Assembly (NCBI GenBank): GCA_963540515.1
Contig: CAUTNA010000002.1
Coordinates: forward strand, 20,745 to 84,744
DNA length: 64,000 bases
Origin: JAFGMC01 sp963540515
GTDB lineage: Bacteria; Pseudomonadota; Alphaproteobacteria; Rs-D84
Direction: 5' to 3'
This document shows positions 51,439-60,275 of the stretch, one piece after another (positions within the stretch are counted from its first letter, which is position 1; each line of letters opens with the position of its first letter). Below the pieces are notes generated by a model, which did no database searches, was not told the DNA's origin, and saw nothing but the letters and a program-made list of their open reading frames with translations. Position numbers and translations under genes: made by a program.

Positions 51439-53664
51439 ATGGAAAAACAAGAATTAATAAAAGAAAATATAGATTCTGAACAGTTATCTGATGCATTAAG
51501 TTCAAGATATTTATCTTATGCAATCAGTACAATTGTATCTCGTGCACTTCCAGATGTAAGAGATGGTTGTAAACCTGTTCACAGAAGAATCTTATATTCT
51601 ATGCTTAGAAATAAGCTGACTCCGAACGCTACATTTCGTAAATGTGCAAAAGTTGTTGGAGATGTTCTTGGAAGTTTCCATCCTCATGGCGATTCTTCTG
51701 TTTATGATGCTTTAGTTCGTCTTGCTCAGGATTTTTCTGTTCGTTATCCCCTTATAAATGGTCAGGGAAATTTTGGAAATATTGATGGTGATCCTCAGGC
51801 AGCTTATCGTTATACAGAAAGTAAGATGACAGAGGCGGCATTATTGCTAACTGAGGGTATAGATGAATCTTGTGTTGATATGATGCCTAATTTTGATGGC
51901 ACAACCTTAGAGCCTATTGTACTTCCTGGTGCTTTTCCAAATTTACTTGCAAATGGTGGTATGGGGATTGCAGTTGGTATGGCAACTAATATACCAACTC
52001 ATAATGTCTCAGAAATTATGTCAGCACTTAATTTATTAATTGATAAACCAGAAAGCACTACAAAAGATATTGTAAAAAAAATACAAGCTCCTGATTTTCC
52101 AACAGGAGGAGTTTTAGTTGATGATGAAGACACTATTATAAAAAATTATGAAATTGGTAAGGGTGCTTTTAGAATTCGTTGTAAGTGGCAGACGGAAAAT
52201 ATCGGTAGTCAAAAAGTTATAATTATAACTGAGATACCTTATGGTGTTGTAAAACAAAAATTAGTCGAACAGATAGCAGATTTTATAGATAATAAAAAGT
52301 TACCTTTAATAGATGATATTTCTGATGAATCAACAACAGATATTCGTATAGTTATAACTCCTAAAAATCGTAATATTCCACTTGATACAATAATGTCTCA
52401 TTTGTTTGCAATTACTGATTGTGAAGTTCGTTTTAATATGAATTTGAATGTCATAGATTCAAATGGTGCACCAAGGGTTATGGGATTAGTTGAAATATTA
52501 AAAGAATTTATCAATCATCAAATAAGTGTTTTGATCAGAAGGTCTAAATTTAAATTATCCAATATAAATAACAGATTAGAAGTTTTAGCAGGTCTTTTAA
52601 TAGTTTATTTAAATTTAGATAGAGTTATAGAAATAATAAGAACATTTGATGAACCAAAAGAAAAGTTAAAAGAAGAATTTAACTTAACAGAAGTTCAGGC
52701 TGAATTTATATTAAATACTAAATTAAGATCTCTTCGAAAATTAGAAGAAATGGAGATAAAAAAAGAAGATAAAGAATTAAAAGATAAAAAGAAAGAATTA
52801 GAAGAATTACTTGAGAGTAAAAGTTTACAATTTGATAAATTAAAATCAATCTTTAATGATGTAAAGAAACAATATGATAAAAATACAAAACTTGGTGCCA
52901 GAAAAACTTTAATTGAACCTGCAGAGCTTGTTACAATTAATACTGATGAGTTTATTGAAAAAGAACCTATAACAATAATTCTTTCAAATTTAGGATGGAT
53001 AAGAAGTGCAAAAGGGCATCTTGATCTATCTTCACTGGATTTTAAGTTTAAAGAAGGCGACTCTTTAAAATTTGCTTTACATTCAAACACAGCTGATAAA
53101 TTAAATTTATTTACATCAAAAGGACGTATGTTTAGTTTATCTTGTGATAATTTACCAAATGCAAGAGGATTTGGTGAATCTGTTCGTATGATTGCGGATA
53201 TTGCAGGGGACGAAGATATAATATCTGCTTTTGTTTTAAATAAAGATAAAAAATATTTAGTTGTTTCAAAACATGGAAATGGATTTATAGTACTTGGAAA
53301 TAATTGCATGGCTCAAACAAAATCTGGTCGTCAAATAATGACAGGAGATGATGAGTCTGTTTTATGTAAAGAAGTTGTTGGAAAGTATTTAGCTATCTCA
53401 GGGTCGAATGATAAAATACTAATAATAGAAACTGATTCTATTCCAGAGATGTCAAAAGGTAAGGGTGTAATACTTCAAAAATATAACGCTTCAAAGACTT
53501 ATGTTTTGGATTGTATATTCTTTGATGAAGAGTCAGGACTTTCTTGGAAAACAGGCAGAGGTATTACAAAGTTTTCTGATTGGAAATTGTGGCTTGCAAA
53601 AAGGGCGACTCAAGGTAAAACAATTCCTTTTGGATTTCCTAAAAGTGGTAAATTTTCTAATTAA
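51439..53664 (+). CDS. parC: DNA topoisomerase IV subunit A
   Basis: A 741-residue type IIA topoisomerase subunit that decatenates daughter chromosomes. The breakage-reunion domain starts with SYAISTIVSRALPDVRDG and has the quinolone region HPHGDSSVYDALVRLAQDFS and catalytic Tyr125 in AAYRYTES. The AAYRYTE form and the length point to ParC rather than GyrA. The C-terminal domain is shorter than in GyrA and lacks a clear GyrA box. The polysaccharide deacetylase gene probably starts within its last codons. Confidence 0.95.
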   Translation: MEKQELIKENIDSEQLSDALSSRYLSYAISTIVSRALPDVRDGCKPVHRRILYSMLRNKLTPNATFRKCAKVVGDVLGSFHPHGDSSVYDALVRLAQDFSVRYPLINGQGNFGNIDGDPQAAYRYTESKMTEAALLLTEGIDESCVDMMPNFDGTTLEPIVLPGAFPNLLANGGMGIAVGMATNIPTHNVSEIMSALNLLIDKPESTTKDIVKKIQAPDFPTGGVLVDDEDTIIKNYEIGKGAFRIRCKWQTENIGSQKVIIITEIPYGVVKQKLVEQIADFIDNKKLPLIDDISDESTTDIRIVITPKNRNIPLDTIMSHLFAITDCEVRFNMNLNVIDSNGAPRVMGLVEILKEFINHQISVLIRRSKFKLSNINNRLEVLAGLLIVYLNLDRVIEIIRTFDEPKEKLKEEFNLTEVQAEFILNTKLRSLRKLEEMEIKKEDKELKDKKKELEELLESKSLQFDKLKSIFNDVKKQYDKNTKLGARKTLIEPAELVTINTDEFIEKEPITIILSNLGWIRSAKGHLDLSSLDFKFKEGDSLKFALHSNTADKLNLFTSKGRMFSLSCDNLPNARGFGESVRMIADIAGDEDIISAFVLNKDKKYLVVSKHGNGFIVLGNNCMAQTKSGRQIMTGDDESVLCKEVVGKYLAISGSNDKILIIETDSIPEMSKGKGVILQKYNASKTYVLDCIFFDEESGLSWKTGRGITKFSDWKLWLAKRATQGKTIPFGFPKSGKFSN

Positions 53665-54355
53665 ATTTTTTACTATATTTTTATTTATTTCATCTGCTTT
53701 TGCAGAATTTGGAGAACATATAAAAGGTGTTTATGATACTCATAATAAAAAAGGTATTGCTCTTACTTTTGATTTATGTGGTGGTAAAAATGGAAATAGT
53801 TTTGATGAAAAATTATTTAATTATCTAAAGGATAATAAAATAAAAGCAACTATTTTTATAAATGGAAGATTTTTAGAAAAAAATAAAGATTTAATTAAGG
53901 AAATATCAAAATATTCAAATTTTGATATTCAAAATCATGGATTAAAACACAGACCTGCATCTACAACAGGAAAATCAGTTTATGGAATAAATGGTTTTGA
54001 AGATGAAGACTCTTTTATTAAAGATTTTGAAGATAATGCAAAATTGATTTTTGATATAACTGGAAAAAACACGAACTTATATAGAAGTGGTACAGCTTAT
54101 TATGAATCGCGAGCAATAGAAATACTAAAAGAAAAAGGATATAAAGTTATAGGCTTTTCAATAAATGGTGATGATGGTGCAACGCTTAAATTTAAAGAAA
54201 TAGAGAAAAGATTTTCTAATGCAAAAGACGGAGATATAATAATAGATCATTTAAATCACCCAGAGAAAAATATAAATATCGGAATAATAAATGGAATTTT
54301 AAAGCTAAAGAAAAAAGGTTTTAAATTTGTATTTGTAAAAGATGTTATTAAGTAA
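53645..54355 (+). CDS. Secreted polysaccharide deacetylase family protein
   Basis: About 236 residues from GTG 53645, which overlaps the end of parC by 20 bp; the start is uncertain, and an in-frame TTG lies ~15 bp upstream. A signal peptide (FLIKFFTIFLFISSAFA) is followed by a NodB-like fold: ALTFDLCGG holds the catalytic Asp but lacks the usual second Asp, IFINGRF follows, then the His pair in IQNHGLKH, YRSGTAYY, and late GDIIIDHLNHP. This FD-x-C-x-G version of motif 1 occurs in a subset of the family. The substrate (peptidoglycan or another glycan) is unknown. Confidence 0.8.
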   Translation: MVNFLIKFFTIFLFISSAFAEFGEHIKGVYDTHNKKGIALTFDLCGGKNGNSFDEKLFNYLKDNKIKATIFINGRFLEKNKDLIKEISKYSNFDIQNHGLKHRPASTTGKSVYGINGFEDEDSFIKDFEDNAKLIFDITGKNTNLYRSGTAYYESRAIEILKEKGYKVIGFSINGDDGATLKFKEIEKRFSNAKDGDIIIDHLNHPEKNINIGIINGILKLKKKGFKFVFVKDVIK

Positions 54356-54482
54356 AAAAACATTCATATAGAACTTATTTTAATTTTTTCTAAATATTTC
54401 TTGCAAAAGGATTATTTACTATCTAACATTTCATCAAACTGAGGTTATATTATCTTAGTAAAGTTAAAAAAAGAGGGAATTT

Positions 54483-55046
54483 ATGAAAAAAATATTAGCT
54501 TTAGCAACTATATTATTACCATTTACAAGTTTTGCAGATAGTACCAGAAATACATTTATTGGTATATCAGTACCAGTTAATTCTGTTATTGAATCTGCTT
54601 CTGCTGTAAATAATAATTTAATTGGTTTTAACGCTTTCGTTGGTGTTAACCCTACAAATGATTTTAAATTTGATGCTGAATTATCATTAAGTGGTTATCC
54701 AAAAATGGGAATTCAAAGATTTTTACCAGCATCTTTTATGGGAAATATGTATTTGAGACATGAGTTTTTTAAAGGTTTTGTTCCTTATGTTGGTGGTGGA
54801 ATAGGTTTAGGATATTTAGGAATAACAGAACTTCCTACTAAAGGTTATGTATCTGGTATGTCCTTTGCATACCAAGTAAAATTAGGTGTTAATTTTGAAC
54901 TATCGGATAAACTTGATTTAATTATGGGAGTTAAATATAAAGATTATGGCAATTTGAAGATAGCATTTGGATCTAAAAATGAAACAGTAGTAAATTTGTA
55001 CGAAACAGCTGTAAATACAGGTTTTGTATATAAATTTGCTTTATAG
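54483..55046 (+). CDS. Small outer membrane beta-barrel protein
   Basis: A 187-residue protein with a signal peptide (MKKILALATILLPFTSFA, cleavage about residue 19). The body reads as an eight-stranded barrel (FKFDAELSLSG, VPYVGGGIGLGYLG, LIMGVKYKDYG) as in OmpA/Opa-like surface proteins, ending in FVYKFAL. The GGGIG-x-G turn is common in these barrels. Strong ribosome site (AAAGAGGGA) and its own terminator. Specific function unknown; it resembles the barrel gene at 56857 in architecture. Confidence 0.7.
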   Translation: MKKILALATILLPFTSFADSTRNTFIGISVPVNSVIESASAVNNNLIGFNAFVGVNPTNDFKFDAELSLSGYPKMGIQRFLPASFMGNMYLRHEFFKGFVPYVGGGIGLGYLGITELPTKGYVSGMSFAYQVKLGVNFELSDKLDLIMGVKYKDYGNLKIAFGSKNETVVNLYETAVNTGFVYKFAL

Positions 55047-55065
55047 TTTTTTATAAAGAGATTTT

Positions 55066-55089
55066 AAGCCACCATGCGGTGGCTTTTTT
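55066..55089 (+). terminator. Terminator after the beta-barrel gene
   Basis: AAGCCACC (55066-55073) pairs with GGTGGCTT (55078-55085) around ATGC, followed by TTTTT. Confidence 0.9.
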
Positions 55090-55173
55090 ATTTATTTTAA
55101 AAAAACTGAAGATAAATTTTTATAGATAATTGTTTTTTATTTATTTATAATCACTGTTAGACAGGTTTTTATT

Positions 55174-56118
55174 ATGACAAAAAAGAAAGATTTAGAAGTT
55201 ATTGAACGTGGTGGTGCAAAAACAGTCCAAAAAAGTACTGCTTTTATAACAAGAGTAAAACAGATATTTTTAGGAATATCTATTTTATGGATTGGATTTA
55301 TTGCAATTGCTCCGATTTATGTAAAGAATAATTACTCTTCATCAATAAAAAAAACAATGGTTGTATCTGTTTTTTTTGATTTACAAAGAAATATAGCAGA
55401 TCAGTATAAAAAATTACTTTCTGGAATAAAGAATTCTATAAATTTAGAAAAACCGATATCAGTTGCTATTGAAAAAGTTAAAATTGTAGATAGTAATGTA
55501 AAAAAAGCAGATAAAGTAACTTCAGAGGCTAAGAAGGTATCTAAAGATATTAAAATGGTTTCTAACATTGCAGGCAGATTTGGTATAAATACAGGTTCTG
55601 TTGATGGTGTTGTAAAAAATGCAGATACTAGTATTAAAAAAGCAGAAGATACAACAAAATTAGTAAATGAAAAACTTAAAACTGTAGAAAAAGAGTTAGT
55701 AAAAGTATCACAAGCTGAAATTGATAAAATGATAGATAATACTATTAAAAATCAATTAGATAAAAATTCTGGAGGACTCGGGACAACATTTTTGACAGAT
55801 TATGGAATAAAACATGTTTATCCTTGGAAACCATCTAGTTGGAAAGTTGGGATTAAAATTTATAATGATTTGGAAAGATCAAATGTTGGAGTGATTACAA
55901 TTTTAACAAATACTGTAAATAGATATTTTAACTATGTTGCTTGGGGTTTAGTTGTAATATTCTGGGGAATTGGTTTAATTATTTGGTTATCTGTATTTAA
56001 AAAAGTAAAGGCGATAATTGCACCATTTATTGTATGCCCAAGGTGTGGACATGCATTTGCTGATAAAAGAACAGCATATGGTTTATTGAAAGTATTAAAA
56101 CCTTGGACTTGGTTCTAA
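55174..56118 (+). CDS. Hypothetical two-helix membrane protein with coiled coil and zinc-ribbon-like end
   Basis: An unrecognised 314-residue protein. One membrane helix at ~30-50 precedes a long helical, coiled-coil-like domain (~95-200, with VKKADKVTSEAKKVSKDIK). A second helix at ~250-275 follows. The short C-terminal tail has VCPRCGHAFADK, half of a zinc ribbon, so it may pair with another chain. The middle part is probably periplasmic and the two ends cytoplasmic. tRNA-Leu begins 4 bp after the stop. Confidence 0.6.
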   Translation: MTKKKDLEVIERGGAKTVQKSTAFITRVKQIFLGISILWIGFIAIAPIYVKNNYSSSIKKTMVVSVFFDLQRNIADQYKKLLSGIKNSINLEKPISVAIEKVKIVDSNVKKADKVTSEAKKVSKDIKMVSNIAGRFGINTGSVDGVVKNADTSIKKAEDTTKLVNEKLKTVEKELVKVSQAEIDKMIDNTIKNQLDKNSGGLGTTFLTDYGIKHVYPWKPSSWKVGIKIYNDLERSNVGVITILTNTVNRYFNYVAWGLVVIFWGIGLIIWLSVFKKVKAIIAPFIVCPRCGHAFADKRTAYGLLKVLKPWTWF

Positions 56119-56122
56119 TAAT

Positions 56123-56207
56123 GCGAGTATGGCGGAATTGGTAGACGCGCTACCTTGAGGTGGTAGTGGAGAGATCCTTAGGAGTTCGAGTCTCCTTACT
56201 CGCACCA
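56123..56207 (+). tRNA. tRNA-Leu, anticodon GAG
   Basis: An 85-nt class II tRNA: acceptor GCGAGTA/TACTCGC, anticodon stem CTACC/GGTAG around TTGAGGT (anticodon GAG), long variable arm, T-loop AGTTCGAGTCT and encoded CCA at 56205-56207. It reads CUC and CUU. Confidence 0.95.
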
Positions 56208-56260
56208 GAATTTCATTCTTTAGTATTTCCTTTATATCTTGATATTGTATTTAAATACTA

Positions 56261-56800
56261 TTAAATATTCTTTATAATTTCCTCGATTCGCGATTTTACA
56301 TCTTTTATTACAAAATTTAATTTTTCTAATTCTTCTTTAGTAAATTTACCAAGAACCCAGTCTAAAACACTTATTTGTAAATTTGTATCTTTGGGATGAG
56401 ATATACCAATTCGAATTCTTCTGTAATTATTACCAATTAATTTATCTATTGATTTTATTCCATTGTGTCCTGCACTGCTACCACCAATTTTTTCACGAAA
56501 TTCTCCAATCTTTATATCTAAGTCATCATGAATAACTATTAATTTTGTAATATCTATTTTATAAAATTGCATTAATTGATATACAGCAATTCCACTTTCA
56601 TTCATAAAAGTTAAAGGTTTAACAAATGTTACTTTTTTATCATTCATATTTATTGTAGAAATAAGTGCGTTTTTTAAATTCTTCCAGTCTTCAAGTTCAA
56701 AACTATCAATTGTCATAAAACCAGCGTTATGTCTAGTATTATCATATTCTTTTGTATAATTACCAAGTCCAACAATTAATAAATGTTTATTTTCTTGCAT
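56261..56800 (-). CDS. pth: Peptidyl-tRNA hydrolase
   Basis: A 179-residue Pth that recycles peptidyl-tRNA released from ribosomes. Catalytic residues are visible: Asn in GLGNYTKEY, His in NTRHNAGF, and Asp in VIHDDLDI. FVKPLTFMNESG and GGSSAGHNGIKSI are family signatures. Slightly shorter than the usual ~190. rplY, often adjacent, is not here. Divergent from the beta-barrel gene at 56857. Confidence 0.95.
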   Translation of the reverse strand: MQENKHLLIVGLGNYTKEYDNTRHNAGFMTIDSFELEDWKNLKNALISTINMNDKKVTFVKPLTFMNESGIAVYQLMQFYKIDITKLIVIHDDLDIKIGEFREKIGGSSAGHNGIKSIDKLIGNNYRRIRIGISHPKDTNLQISVLDWVLGKFTKEELEKLNFVIKDVKSRIEEIIKNI

Positions 56801-56856
56801 AACAGTCTTAAAATCCTTTATAGTTCTATTGCTATTGAACTATAAAGGGGTTGTTT

Positions 56857-57399
56857 ATGCAATTAAAATCAAAAATTAGTTTACTTTCATTTATACTTGC
56901 TAGTTTTGCAACAAATGTAAACGCTGGAATGCTTACAGATATTTATGCTGGTGCTTTTTTAGGATCTGGTGCTCGCACTGTTTTTAAAAATTTGGAAGTT
57001 ACAACAGATCCAAGTATTGTATATGGTGCTGTTTTTGGTTTAGATGTGCCAATATTACGTGTTGAATTAGAATATAATCATGTACATAGTGATAATTTAA
57101 AATTTGATTTAGGTATGATAAATGGTTATGCAAAAATGCCATCAACTGTTGTAAAACCATATTTAGGAATTGGACTTGGTGCGACGATAGATGGTAAATT
57201 TGAGTCTACAGATAAATCTTTGAGTGGTAAACCTGCATATCAAGCTATGTTTGGTGCAACTTTTGATTTTCCAGTATTACCTGTTAAATTTGATGTTGAA
57301 TTACATGGATTATATATCCCAAAGTTTAATGATTTTTATGGTATTAAATATGATTCTTTAAGTTATGATATTCGTCTTAAAGCAAGATATGTATTTTAA
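56857..57399 (+). CDS. Small outer membrane beta-barrel protein
   Basis: About 180 residues from ATG 56857, which follows an AAAGGGG ribosome site; an in-frame TTG six bases upstream is less likely. A signal peptide (~1-24, ending NVNA) is followed by barrel strands (VRVELEYNHVHS-like, VKPYLGIGLGATIDG, VKFDVELHGLY) and a C-terminal ARYVF with terminal Phe. It resembles Opa/OmpA-type eight-stranded barrels. Function unknown. A terminator follows directly and abuts polA. Confidence 0.7.
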   Translation: MQLKSKISLLSFILASFATNVNAGMLTDIYAGAFLGSGARTVFKNLEVTTDPSIVYGAVFGLDVPILRVELEYNHVHSDNLKFDLGMINGYAKMPSTVVKPYLGIGLGATIDGKFESTDKSLSGKPAYQAMFGATFDFPVLPVKFDVELHGLYIPKFNDFYGIKYDSLSYDIRLKARYVF

Positions 57400-57405
57400 A
57401 TATAA

Positions 57406-57432
57406 AAGGGGTGTATACCACCCCATTTTTTT
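57406..57432 (+). terminator. Terminator whose T-run abuts the polA start codon
   Basis: GGGGTG (57408-57413) pairs with CACCCC (57419-57424) around TATAC, followed by ATTTTTTT ending at 57432; polA ATG begins at 57433. The left arm (AAAGGGG) also resembles a ribosome site, so the element may play a double role. Confidence 0.8.
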
Positions 57433-59958
57433 ATGATAACTTTAATTGATGGAAATTCTTTATTATTCAGAGCTTTCTATGGATTGCATACAAGTTTATC
57501 CCGTAGTGATGGAACTCCTGTAAATGCAGTTTATGGGCTTTGTAATATGATTTTACCTATTTTAAATAAAGCGAATTCAGAAGATAGTTTTATTTGTATT
57601 TTTGATGCCTCAAAATATACTTTCAGGACAGAGATTTATAAAGAATACAAAGCAAACAGACAGGAAACTCCAAAAGAATTATTATTGCAAAAAGAATTAT
57701 CGAGAAATTTATTCAAATCTTTTGGAATACCTGTTTTAGAGATAAAAGAAGTTGAAGCTGATGACGTTATTGCAACACTTGTAAAAAAATATTCAAAAGA
57801 TTTTGAGATTCGTATAATTACAAGTGATAAAGATTTAATGCAATTAGTATCTTATAATGTTTTTTTATATGACACCTTAAAAGAAAAAGAAATCAGGGAA
57901 AAAGAAGTTATTGAAAAATTTGGTGTCAGCCCAAATAAAGTTGTTGAAGTACAGAGTTTAATAGGGGACTCTTGTGATAATGTACCTGGTGTTTTAGGAA
58001 TAGGACCTAAAAAAGCAACAGAATTGATAAATAAATTTGGAACCTTAGAAAATGTTTATTTTAACTTAGATAAAATAGAAAATAAAAGAACTAAAGAGCT
58101 TCTTATCTCAAATAAAGAAAATGCTTTTTTATCAAAAAATCTGGTTAAATTAAAAGAAGATGTTGAACTAGATGGATTTGAAATAAAATCTTTTGTTTTT
58201 GATTATAAAGGTGCTTTATATTTTGTAAAAAATGAATTGGAAAGTGAAAGTCTTAAAACTAAAATTGAAAAATTATTTAATAAAAAAAATACAACAAAAA
58301 TTGAAATTCAAAAAATTGATTCTTTAGATGAATTTTTAAAAATTACAGAAAAAGAAGTTATTATAAATATAAAAAAACAAAATAATATTGATTTATATTT
58401 AGAACTTTTATCAGATTCAAAGTTTTATTATTCTGCTTTTATATATCAAAATGACATCAATAATATAAAAGAAAAATTAAAAAATATTTTAAAAAATAAG
58501 AATATTTTAAAGGTTGCATTTGATTTTAAAAATATTTTACATCTTTTGAATTTAACAAATCTTGAGATACAAGAGATAGAAAATTTTGATGATATTTTAT
58601 TAATTTCTTATTTGGTAAATGGAATATCAATTCAAACTTTAAACACTTTATTTGAAAAATATTTAGGAGAAAGTATTGATAATAATATTTTTTCTGAGAA
58701 AACTTTTCATTTAGATTTAATAAATTCAGTATATAAAATATTAAAAGAAGAAATAAAGAAAGATGCAAAATTATTAAATATATATGAGAAGTGTGATTTA
58801 CCACTTTTAAAAATTCTTTTTAAAATGGAAAATGTTGGAGTGCTTTTAGATAAAGAAAAACTTTTTCAATTATCTAATAATTTTCATTCTTCTTTAAATA
58901 AGATTGAAGAAGAAATATTTAAAATATCTGGAGTTAATTTTAATATATCAAGTCCGAAGCAATTAGGAAGTGTTTTATTTGATAAAATGGGTATGCCTTC
59001 AAATAAAAACAAGTCAACAGATGCAGATACTCTTTCAGAATTAATTGAATTAAATCCGATAATAGAAAAAATTTTAGAATACAGATCTTTTTCAAAATTA
59101 ATATCAACTTATACAGATAGTCTTCCAAAAGATATAAAAGAAGATGGTAGAATTCATACAACTTATCTTCAGACCAGTACAAACACAGCAAGACTTTCAA
59201 GTAGAGATCCAAACTTGCAAAATATACCAATAAAAACAGAAGATGGTAGGAAGATAAGAAACTGTTTTATATCTGATAAAAGTAAAGATTTATTATCTCT
59301 TGATTATTCTCAATTTCAATTAAGATTACTTGCTGATATCGCAGATGTGAAGGTTTTTAAAGATACCTTTAATAATGATTTAGATATACATATTCAAACT
59401 GCAAAAAAGATATTTAATCTTAAGAAAGATTCAGATATCTCAAGTGAACAAAGACGAATCGCTAAAACTGTTAATTTTTCAATTATCTATGGAGTTTCTG
59501 CATTTGGACTTGCAAGGCAATTACAAACGACCCAAACAGAGGCAAAGAATATAATTGATTCATATATGCAAGAGTTAAAGGAAGTCAGAGATTATATAGA
59601 AGAAACAAAAGCCTTTGCTAAAAAAAATGGTTATGTAATAACTCCTTGGGGACGTAAAATATTTTTGGATCTAAATAACCGTTTTATAAATCAACAATAT
59701 TTAATGCGTGCTGCAATAAATGCTCCTGTTCAAGGTTTTGAAGCTGATATTATGCGTTTTATAATGGTTCAGATTGATAAAGAAATATTTTGTGATGAAA
59801 GAATCAAAATGATATTACAAATTCATGATGAAATTGTTTTTGAGGTTGATAGTATTTATTCTGAAGAACTTGCAAAAAAGATAAAAAATATAATGGAAAA
59901 TTCAGTAAAATTGTCCATACCTTTAAAAGTAGATTATACAATTGATAAAACTTGGTAA
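57433..59958 (+). CDS. polA: DNA polymerase I, without a functional proofreading site
   Basis: An 841-residue Pol I. The 5' nuclease domain (~1-285) begins ITLIDGNSLLFRAFYG and has TSDKDLMQL and GDSCDNVPGVLGIGPKKA. The middle domain (~290-460) keeps its size, but the exonuclease metal ligands are missing: no D-x-E is found where exo I is expected. The polymerase domain has motif A D624-YSQFQLR, motif B RRIAKTVNF with Lys678 and Phe682, and motif C H798-D-E. Motif A differs from the usual DYSQIELR: Phe628 replaces Ile and Gln629 replaces Glu, the residue acting as sugar gate in E. coli (Glu710). It has no ordinary ribosome site. Confidence 0.95.
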   Translation: MITLIDGNSLLFRAFYGLHTSLSRSDGTPVNAVYGLCNMILPILNKANSEDSFICIFDASKYTFRTEIYKEYKANRQETPKELLLQKELSRNLFKSFGIPVLEIKEVEADDVIATLVKKYSKDFEIRIITSDKDLMQLVSYNVFLYDTLKEKEIREKEVIEKFGVSPNKVVEVQSLIGDSCDNVPGVLGIGPKKATELINKFGTLENVYFNLDKIENKRTKELLISNKENAFLSKNLVKLKEDVELDGFEIKSFVFDYKGALYFVKNELESESLKTKIEKLFNKKNTTKIEIQKIDSLDEFLKITEKEVIINIKKQNNIDLYLELLSDSKFYYSAFIYQNDINNIKEKLKNILKNKNILKVAFDFKNILHLLNLTNLEIQEIENFDDILLISYLVNGISIQTLNTLFEKYLGESIDNNIFSEKTFHLDLINSVYKILKEEIKKDAKLLNIYEKCDLPLLKILFKMENVGVLLDKEKLFQLSNNFHSSLNKIEEEIFKISGVNFNISSPKQLGSVLFDKMGMPSNKNKSTDADTLSELIELNPIIEKILEYRSFSKLISTYTDSLPKDIKEDGRIHTTYLQTSTNTARLSSRDPNLQNIPIKTEDGRKIRNCFISDKSKDLLSLDYSQFQLRLLADIADVKVFKDTFNNDLDIHIQTAKKIFNLKKDSDISSEQRRIAKTVNFSIIYGVSAFGLARQLQTTQTEAKNIIDSYMQELKEVRDYIEETKAFAKKNGYVITPWGRKIFLDLNNRFINQQYLMRAAINAPVQGFEADIMRFIMVQIDKEIFCDERIKMILQIHDEIVFEVDSIYSEELAKKIKNIMENSVKLSIPLKVDYTIDKTW

Positions 59959-59970
59959 AGGTTTTGAAGT

Positions 59971-60270
59971 ATGCAAACAAAAGAACGGTTAATTGAAAGA
60001 ATAGAAAAAGAAATTGAAAGTTTTAATAAAATACAAAAAGCAATAGAAGAAATGATAATAAGAAATGAATTTTCTAAATTAAATCAAAACCTTTTATATG
60101 AACAAATGTTAAAACTCAGAAATAATTCTTTTGAAATTATTAATAAACTTAAAAGAAAATTAGAAAATTTTAATAAAAAAGAAATTATTACTAAAGATAC
60201 TAAATCAGAAATTTTTATAAATTTATGTAAGAAAATTATAATTATCTTTGGACATTTTTACTCCAAATAA
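59971..60270 (+). CDS. Hypothetical coiled-coil protein
   Basis: A 99-residue, highly charged helical protein. Heptad-like patterns run through ERIEKEIESFNKIQKAIEEM and later MLKLRNNSFEIINKLKRKL. It has no signal peptide. It starts 12 bp after the polA stop (weak AAAGG site), so it is probably in the polA transcript. It converges on xerC, 5 bp away. Family not recognised. Confidence 0.6.
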   Translation: MQTKERLIERIEKEIESFNKIQKAIEEMIIRNEFSKLNQNLLYEQMLKLRNNSFEIINKLKRKLENFNKKEIITKDTKSEIFINLCKKIIIIFGHFYSK

Positions 60271-60275
60271 TATTT

